Made by a program: the position numbers and the translations under genes
Part shown: positions 52,501-61,500 of the stretch, piece by piece
Layout of the letters: the number at the start of each line of letters is the position of its first letter
Position numbering within the stretch: position 1 is the stretch's first letter
Assembly (NCBI GenBank): GCA_023653785.1
Contig: JAMKCH010035290.1
Location: 1-64,000, forward strand
Length of the DNA: 64,000 nt
Direction: 5' to 3'
From: Ophioderma brevispina
Lineage: Eukaryota > Echinodermata > Ophiuroidea > Amphilepidida > Ophiodermatidae
Notes under the pieces: model-generated
Told to the model about the DNA's origin: nothing
The model's input: only the letters and a program-made list of their open reading frames with translations
The model's database searches: none

Positions 52501-55500
52501 TGTAACCGTGTTTAATTGTTTGGAATAATGGAAACCTGTTAAAACCTGAAAGAACCGGCGGAACCGACATGCAACCGGTGGTTGAGTTATGAAGCAACCC
52601 CAAATACTTATAACATAATTTCCATGAGGCGAAATTGCACTTGGGTAATTTCAAAATTACATTATGAGCATATTTACTGAATAAACATGTACAACTGGAT
52701 GTAAATTCTCACTATTTGCAATACAGTGCGCCACCAACGGTTGTCTTGGAGAGGCGGTTTTCCTGATGCATCATGGGAAAAACTCGATATCCAGAACCCG
52801 CGTAATATAAGTAAGAAACTCATCCTTTCTGGTAATTTTAGTGAATAAAATGTGAAGGTAGCATCTTCACCGTGGTTGGGGTGGTTGCCACACAAGGATA
52901 TTTTATGGTAAATTTTTGAAAATATTATGTAGAGTATGGCTCTATGTTTATGTAAAACTATATAGTTAATTGCCATCATTTAGAGCTGAAAAACACATGA
53001 AATCCGATATTTCTACCTTTTTAGCGCAAAATTTGATTTTCGCCTATTTTCTAATGTCAAGGTTTGTAACGAAATTCAGTCACGATTTATCTTACCGAGT
53101 CTATCAATTCTTCCTAGGTAGCCACCCCTGTGGAATACAACGTGCAGTGTCTTTCCTTCGTCTATTATGTACTGCTTCTCCTCAATCCAAAAATATGCTG
53201 TAAAATTAATCATGCCATCACTTTAATGAAAACAAGTTTGCGGTTTTCACGGTGACTGGATTTGGGTACATGTCAGCATGTGGGCCTAATTGAGACAAGG
53301 ATTTTACAATTGCTCACCGATGTCCTCGAACGACATTTTCTAAAGACAATAATCTGATAAATTAAAACAGGTTTATTAAAAATGACAAAAGTTCAAGCTG
53401 ATGGAAATTCTAAATAGCCCTGCCCATACTTTATGGGGTGTGCCGACATATCTGTCGTGGTTCAACCCGAAAGAATAAAAAACTCGCAAAAACTGTAAAA
53501 CTAACCAACATATTAATATAAAATTAATAAAATAAATGCAGCAACTATTTGGACTAAATAAAATTAGAACAAAAAAATAAATAATTAATATAACACATCA
53601 TAATAGATTATAATTAAAACTCACTTGCGATCAAAACAAGACCGAGAATGTATGTGGTACTAATTACTCCGGCGATTTGCTGTTGTAGCATCAGAGTCAT
53701 GGAAATCGTAAAGTCTTCTACATCCTCGATCATTGTATCAACGATGATAGTAGATTATCATACTTACTGCAGAACTTGTCCTGGACTGAAGGTTATTGAT
53801 GTATCGTCAGGCAACGCGTAATCTGAAGATAGTGTGGCTGAACCGGGTGTACCCGATAGATCTAATAAATTGTTGAAAACAATAAAATATATCTTTATTG
53901 TATGGTCAGAGATAGGGTAAGCAGATACTTCTGTTTCATGAGTCCTTATGCTAATGCGCGAGACGCGAATCACGATTTTCTAAACGCCGCAATCATCTGA
54001 TGACAGCACCCCTCCTTTCTGGATGTAAATCTCTGTGCGCAGGGGGTGTTTACCCTTTGGTATTTTTTTTAATGAACTACAACTCTTTTAAAGTGGGCTG
54101 TAAATTATCTAGTTGTTTAGTTAAAAATCACGCGTTTTGTACATCGTTTTCCGGCTGTGAGGGCAATGTTTGACTTTCAGGATACAGGGCCGGATTCTTA
54201 CTTGCGTGGTAGCCGTGTCTCCGCGGCAGCTTACTGTTACAGTGCACACATGAGCTAGTTCGCGATTCATGGCTGCGCAACAGGGCCTTCAAAGTACACA
54301 TTATTAGGTATAAGCAGTGATGTATCTCTTCTACGTTACGTTAACAAAGGCTACCTCGTAGTTGCCCACTATTGGAAGAAGGTAGATATGGCGGTGAACA
54401 TTCGCTAGATAGACATACAGCTAGCGACGTATCTACCCCGCAGTTATACGCCGCCATTTAGATAGTAGCCAAAGAGGACGATATACACTACTCCTCTGTT
54501 CAGCATTTTTTGATTATTTTTAGGAAATCATTACGAAATTCGAAACAAAATTGGCCATGAAAATACCCGTATGCGCTGAGAACCAATTTAATCGCACGTA
54601 TATCTACTCCGCGACAGGTAGTAGCCGCTGGTGACACAATCCGTTCTACGCTGCCGCCCCCCCAAAAAAAAAAACAAAAAAAACAGGGAATCCTGGCTTC
54701 AAGTGTACGTTTAATGGTAGGTATCCTTGTCTACTCGGTATTACGTAGCTATGAAGAATTTGGCCGTATAGTTTTCTCAATGTTATCGCAAATGTTGTTG
54801 ACCCGATTGAGCCCGAAGTCAATTCTGAAATGTCATGATCGATCCGATCGTGGCAAGCTTTTTAATAGAACATATCATGCTTTTACAATATGAAAGAATA
54901 TCATTAAAGCCATTCTTTACTTCCTTATTTGCTTATCCTACACTATCTGTGTCATCAATAAAGCCATTCTGTGAGCGTGATTATCAAGTAGTACCTCATG
55001 TGTAATTCTGCGCTTTCCTTCATCCAGAATATGGCTATAATTACATGGAACATGACTGTCAGAACATCTTTTCTCGAGTATACATTTCACTTCACACTGA
55101 GCCAGTTTTGTATGAAAACACCCAAGGGTGTACCATCATCTTTAAATTTTTACTTATTGATATCCATACTTGTAGCATACTAGCAACCGTATTCCAATAT
55201 AAAATACTCCGACATCACTAAAAAGTCAAATATAAAATACTACAGATATTGATGGAACATGGAATATTTATCCATACTGCTGCCTCACTAACATTGGTAT
55301 GGCACTATAACTCTCTGTTCTGGTTTCACGTTTTCGGAAAAAAACCCGTCATTCTTGCATTTACCTTGTACTTTGTGGTAATATTGTTGTATTTCTTCTG
55401 TGAAGTTTTAGAGGTGAAAGCTAAGAAACATGATGAGGTGATCATCTTGGTCTGTTCTTCTACGCAACACTACACAGGTTGGACTTCCGGCAAAACCCCA

Positions 55501-58500
55501 TCTTAAAAGACTCGCCTTTAAAGCCGTCGACACCCTGTCGCCGGTGGTTCAAACTTTCCACGCTTGCCTGGGTAGGCAAATCCTGGACGTTGCATAATGA
55601 ATGCCATATAAAGTGATGAATGATAACTCATGCCACTGGTCTTTGCAAACCTTGCCTTGTCCAAACCTTTTTGGACTGGTTTGGCTCAAGATTCCTCCAC
55701 ATTCAGCCTGTCTGCTGGGCAATGGCTGTCTGGAGGTAGCTATTTTGCACCCTGTCTGCTGGTTCTGGCTAGGTTTCAGGGAAGGCGGTCAGACTCGTGA
55801 GCTCTTTTGGGCAATTGCCAGCGTAGCTGTCTCTCCTGTCTGATGTCGGGAATGGGACGCAAGCAATAACGGCAGTGTCTCCGCGGTTTGACGCAGGCAT
55901 GCTTATTACAATACGCATAAGGCTCCATACACTTGTGTGCAGTGAAGGTGACACCGACTCCTACTCCGATAGCCATGGGAGGCATAGCATTCTTAGCTGT
56001 GCAAGACTGACGCCATAGTTTGATGTGCATAAAATTCAGGTGTGTCGAATTTTGTCGATAGTTAGAGCGCTGCCTAGCTTCACTCCTACATATGTTGGAC
56101 ACTCGGCCATTGGGAGTTGTCATTTAGACAGAACCGTGGGAAAGTCATTTTTAGTCGTCCTGGCTTCTTGATGTTCATCCACTGCCTTTAGGATGAGTGG
56201 GGCAGTTGGGGGTGATAAAGTCTGGGGGATACGCGCTGCCATATATCTATCGCGAGATGAGTTGATGATGCTATACGCAGACTCTATGACATACTTACCA
56301 ATCACAAACGCAACTCCATGCTTTTTTTCTTTTCTATATCCTGCGTAAGGAAAGCGCACTGTATATCTACCACTGACGCCATCTCTTTGGTAGTTTTGAA
56401 CACCTTTATTCTCGGTGAAGCAAAACAATCATAATTGATTGTACTAAATGATAATTACGAGTTGGCCCCCTGGAGCCCGTTTATCGCATTAATGGGAAGA
56501 TTTAATACAAGTAATTTTCAACATACATTTAACTTTGACCTTTAGTGACTACAGAAAATTGTTGTATTTATGTTACTATCATAAATCAAGTATGGGACAT
56601 CTAATTTGATCCTGAATTCATTTCCGCTCGTAATATGTTCATTTTAACTTCATAATAATAATGATGCCATCATAGAATATTAACATTGTCGCGAGTTTAC
56701 GCTGAATGCTATTCCTATTGGAAATCCTTTTTTAGAGCGAGGGCTCCGTGAGACCTTCCCGCTTTTCCACTAGTGTAAAAAGTCTCTCAAGTGCTATATC
56801 TCATCTAGAAAACATAGTATCAAACAGTAAACTAATTGGATTTTTTACTGCAAGTGTTAATGATATCACACCTGTCTCATCCAAAATATAGACGGTTGCA
56901 GTACTAGGTTGGCAGATTGCTGCTCCAACAGAAGAAGCTAGTATCATGATGGTAAATGTCTCCAAATCTTCAATGATGTTGTCAGTAGTAATGGCGAAGT
57001 CCACATCAACGTAATCATCACCAGGGGAAAACGTGAACTGTTTTATTACCGGAGATGTGTAGTCTACGCCATCAATTGCAGTAACGTCTTGAAAGCCAAA
57101 TCTAAATAATTTCATTAAAGAAAAATAGAAGCTTAATGTTTTTGCTTTTTATTATTATTATTTTAGCATAAACAATGATTTGTGCAGACTCGACAGTTTT
57201 CTCTGCCTTCCTTTAGGTGAGATGAAATTTGGGCAGGAAGTTATACAGGTAGAAGTAAATATATATACATGTACAGGTATTACTATGAGACAGTAAATAT
57301 AGTCCGGCGTATTCACAGTCCGGCTACAACGGTAATGAATATGGCACTCAATTCAGTTGACTCTTAACGCAACATTAGTTTCACGCTTTATTCCGTTATC
57401 GTCTATGCAGCCCGGGCTATGGCTCCCGCCGGACTATAGTTGCTTTCACACCGGTCAGCGAGACTGAAGGTTCTTAGTCTGTTTCAATTCTGCATGTTTT
57501 CACAAAGACCCCTATTTTTATAACTTGATCGCAAGATCGGTCGTGCCTTTTTCTATCCTCTATATCCTATTTTGTTTTAAGAATGACTTTCACTGCTTCA
57601 TTACAATTTGGTTATTGATATACACGTTTATTTTCTATTTTGTGTTGTTCTGTTGGTGGTGCTGCTGCATGCTGTGTTATTTGTGTGTTTAACACTTAAG
57701 TGACTGGGGGTTCCTATGGACCCCAAATTCGTTTTCGCGCTGGCCGCTTTACGCGTGGGATTTTGCGTCCGATTTTTGTTGTTGTAATTGTCTGACTTTT
57801 AAATGCGCTCTTTTTTATACCAAAAAATTAAAATCGGCCAAGCCGTTAATGAGTTAATTAGTGGGGGTCCCATGAACCCCCCCCCCCTTGGTCACTTGGT
57901 CATCTGAGAATATTTTTAATTATCAAAGAACCAAAGTTATTTTTTTTTTTTTTGCTGATGTATGTTCACACATAGATGTAAGTAAACAATTATTAGTAAT
58001 ATTTATGTGCTGAAAACAAACGATTTCGTTGTGGACATTGCTAAACCGTTACTGTACAAACTCTATGGGAAAATGACGTGTATTTTGCAATACCCGTTAA
58101 AAATACAGGATCCCTAAAACTGCAGGGTGTGTGTTACATATATGTAATTTGGGTCTTCTAGAATAGATATCAACATAAAATAAGTTTTCAAAAAGTTTGA
58201 TGTAAGCGCAAGGCTCATTTGAAATTTCCGTCTTCTTGTCCAATTTTCGCATGTTTTGAAAACAATGTTTTGCCCCTAATTTGCAGCCCGAATAACTTGG
58301 GGTTTCTTAGACCCTTCACCATGTGGTATAAATTTCGTGTCAAAAATTCCTTCGGGAAAGTGGTTTCCCTTCGTGTGGTCCATGGCACCCCCCCCCCCCC
58401 CGGCACCAACGGGAGTGAAAACCCCTTGGTCACTTAAGTGTTAATACAATTACTCATCCCACTCACCGACTCTCACAGTTGAAGTGTCCCCAAGATAACC

Positions 58501-61500
58501 GTTTCGTCGAATCCTTATCGTGTGCGTCAAGCTACGTTCTTTCACGACGTACGAGGCACTTTCGATGTAAAAACAAGCTGTCAAATATAATTAAGATTAT
58601 TTTAGTAGTAACTACTTTCAAGTTTAATTCATCCAGCTGAACCAAGTTAAGTGGTGAAGCACCTTGGTCCTCTAGTTTAGTCCGTGGTCCAACCAAATTC
58701 CAAACCAGTCGGTCAAGAAATATATCGGTAGGTAGAAAGTCATGATAGACTAGTCGACAATTCAAACAGGTCCAACATACGAGTGACTAGAGTTGCAAAT
58801 ACATCTGCCCTCGATCAATTAGACAACATTGCCTTTCTAGCCAGCAATACCATAATTGTAGTCAAACGTAATGGGATACTACTGTTTAGGAGTAAACAAA
58901 TATATTGCAATCTGTCCTGTTTGCTCTATAACATTGCTTGAAGGAAGACGACACCCAAAGTGAAAAACATAATGCTACTCTGAAGCCAAAAGAACATTGA
59001 ATAGACCTGGTTACAAACACTGCTTATATTACATTTTATATCTCATAAAACGGCCATATGTGTTGATTGCATTATGGGAAAATGCTTGTAAATTGTTAGC
59101 AAACCATTTTCAGCTCTTTATACAAATGATACGTGTTTGTATTTTTGGGACAACTATGTGTTAGTGTCACTAATACATAGTTGTCCCGTAAATACAAGCA
59201 CATGCAATGCATTACACACTCATATGTATCTGTATAATAAGAACTGAAAAGCAACGTGCCTTCACCTTTGACCCAAATGGCACTAAGGGTCATTTTATAA
59301 AGCATATATGACTTTTTCGCAGTTTACATAAACAGATTTATTCAAAGTTATTTTGGCAACATATTATCAGTAGAGTTCAACTAATGGTTCAATCATTTGC
59401 ACACAACTACATTATCCGTTTCAAAAGGACTTGGCAGGATAGGCAGAGAGAAGCGCCCTCAATAGTTGTAACTGGGCTGATGAATTGTCATTTTGCGATA
59501 TTACGTGTACATAAGACTCGGTTTTCATGAGGTATCCTTGCTTTCCTCTAAAATTGCCATAACAAGTAAAAAACATGATAAACTCCAAATTGTAAGGGGG
59601 TTTGAGTTCTAAGTAACAAACCACAACTATAAATAATTCATACTACTTCAAAATCTCACTTGAGATTTATATTCATGATATTATGCAACAGGTCTTTCAT
59701 TGGTGATCAGAGTTACTATAACAGAAGTGGTCATTTGGATAAGGTTCAAAGCCCAGGGAAAATATGTTGGACTATTACATAATACTAATTCTTTTGCAAA
59801 GTTCTATTCATGAATAACAATACAAGTGAGTTCTGGTTTACAGTGTACTTTGTTCTGGTAGAGTAAGCACAAAGTAATATATTCACTATGAGCCAATAAA
59901 ATCTGATTCCCATGACGCACTTCAATAGCTTTCATTCACCAGTGCATTTAGCAAATACACCCTCCGTTTCTTAGTGCATGATTTATGATACCCAGAACAT
60001 GCATGGAGCGCTGTTGTTAACAGGTGCACATCCAAGGCTACTGAACTCAGCCCTTGGTAGATTAGCATGCCTTGCCTCATAGTTATTGGGGAGGTCAAAC
60101 ATGAATGATTGAATGTTTATGCTCTTCATTTCTATTTTATGCAACCTCAACTGAGAAATTGTTTAAAATGAACCCTAAAAGAACGGGAAAGCCACTTACA
60201 GGGTAGATAGATATTATCAATATAAAGACCCCCAAAAAGTAACGCAGCATGTCTAAATACCCGCATAGGTTACAAACCATTGGTCTTTGCACGAAAACAT
60301 AAAATTATATATATAGTCCGTTTTCTTCCGTAATTTTGATACCCTTCTTGCCCCATTGCGATCAATATTGCCAACACAATACCCGTTATAAAAAAATCTC
60401 TCCCTTTTTAAAAGTTGCAATAAAAGGTATAGCCATATTGATTGCCATTCAGTGAAAGGCCGCATAAAGTGTGTGTCACTGAATGCATGGTTGTGCATTG
60501 TAACCTTGTAATAATGTCTTCAGATGCAACTTTGAAAATGTGACACATTTTCGTAAAATGGACATTGCGTTGGCGATATTGATCACAATGGAGCAAGAAA
60601 GGTGTCAAATTTTGCAGAAAAAAAAAAAACCTACTAATTGATATCATTTTATGTTTTCGTGCATAGACCAATGGTTTGTAACTTATGGGGGTATTTAGAC
60701 ATGCTGCGTTACTTTTTTTGGGGGTCTTTATATCAGAACACGCGTGGTCAGCTGTTGTTAACAGGTGGTGCACATCAAATGCTACTGAACTCAGCCCTTG
60801 GTAGATTAGCCTCATAGTAATTGGGAGGTCAAACTTGAATGATTAAATGTTTATTCTCTTCTTTTCTATTTATGCACCCTCGATGGACAAATTGTTTAAA
60901 ACGAACCCTTCCCCCCCCCCCCCCAAAAAAAACGGGAAAGCCACTTACAGGGTAGATAGATATTATCAATACACATCTGCATAATAAGTCTCTTTCCGTC
61001 CTTTTTTGGGGGAAGGGGTTGTATAATAAAATTCGATTTCCCACTGAACGTGCCATTTTCTTCAAAATATGAACATTTCGTGTTTTTCAAAGTTCGGATC
61101 AGAAAACCTCACACTTAAGTTTAATTTATAATTTGCTAAAAAGGGGGGTCTAGATAACGCAATGTCAAATCTGATGGCGCTTCTCTCTGCTTATCCTGCC
61201 AGGTCCTTTAGAGTGTATAGGTCTTGTGACACATCAATGATTTTAGAGCTAACTGCAATATGAGACATTAAATTACTACAAGAATACCACATTTTGCATT
61301 TTGCTTTCACAATTTGTAAACCGAATCAAATATTTATATTTTTAAGGGGAAAACAAGTTTTTAATAGCGCCACCAAATTGCTTATTTACGCATATTAACA
61401 TAACAACGCCATGGCCGATTTTATTTTTTTTCCACCAAAGTATGGGCAACTGATACTCAAATCCTAAAAAATCTGCATATAAAATTTAGCGTTTAAAAAC

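Noticed and set aside
53764..53973. Reading 53764-53973 as a single coding exon
   Set aside because: The frame runs from the a-half relic through a 60-nt intron remnant into the b half, so its openness is explained by two decayed exons and an intron without stops.
54190..54300. Possible a exon reading RELAHVCTVTVSCRGDTATT with a gtaaga donor
   Set aside because: The donor falls in phase 0 rather than phase 1 and the aromatic start of a exons is missing. The actual M3a, although dead, lies just downstream in gene order.
56280..56428. Candidate a exon of a Calx-beta module (CFTENKGVQNYQ..., consensus donor)
   Set aside because: An in-frame TGA lies directly before the Cys and no suitable acceptor exists. 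The downstream frame continues as a LINE-like endonuclease block, and a better M3a was found at 53922-54032.
60253..60815. Minus-strand ORFs of 81 and 135 codons
   Set aside because: They lie across the inverted arms of the TATAAAGAC MITE and the duplicated flank, so they are repeat sequence rather than genes.
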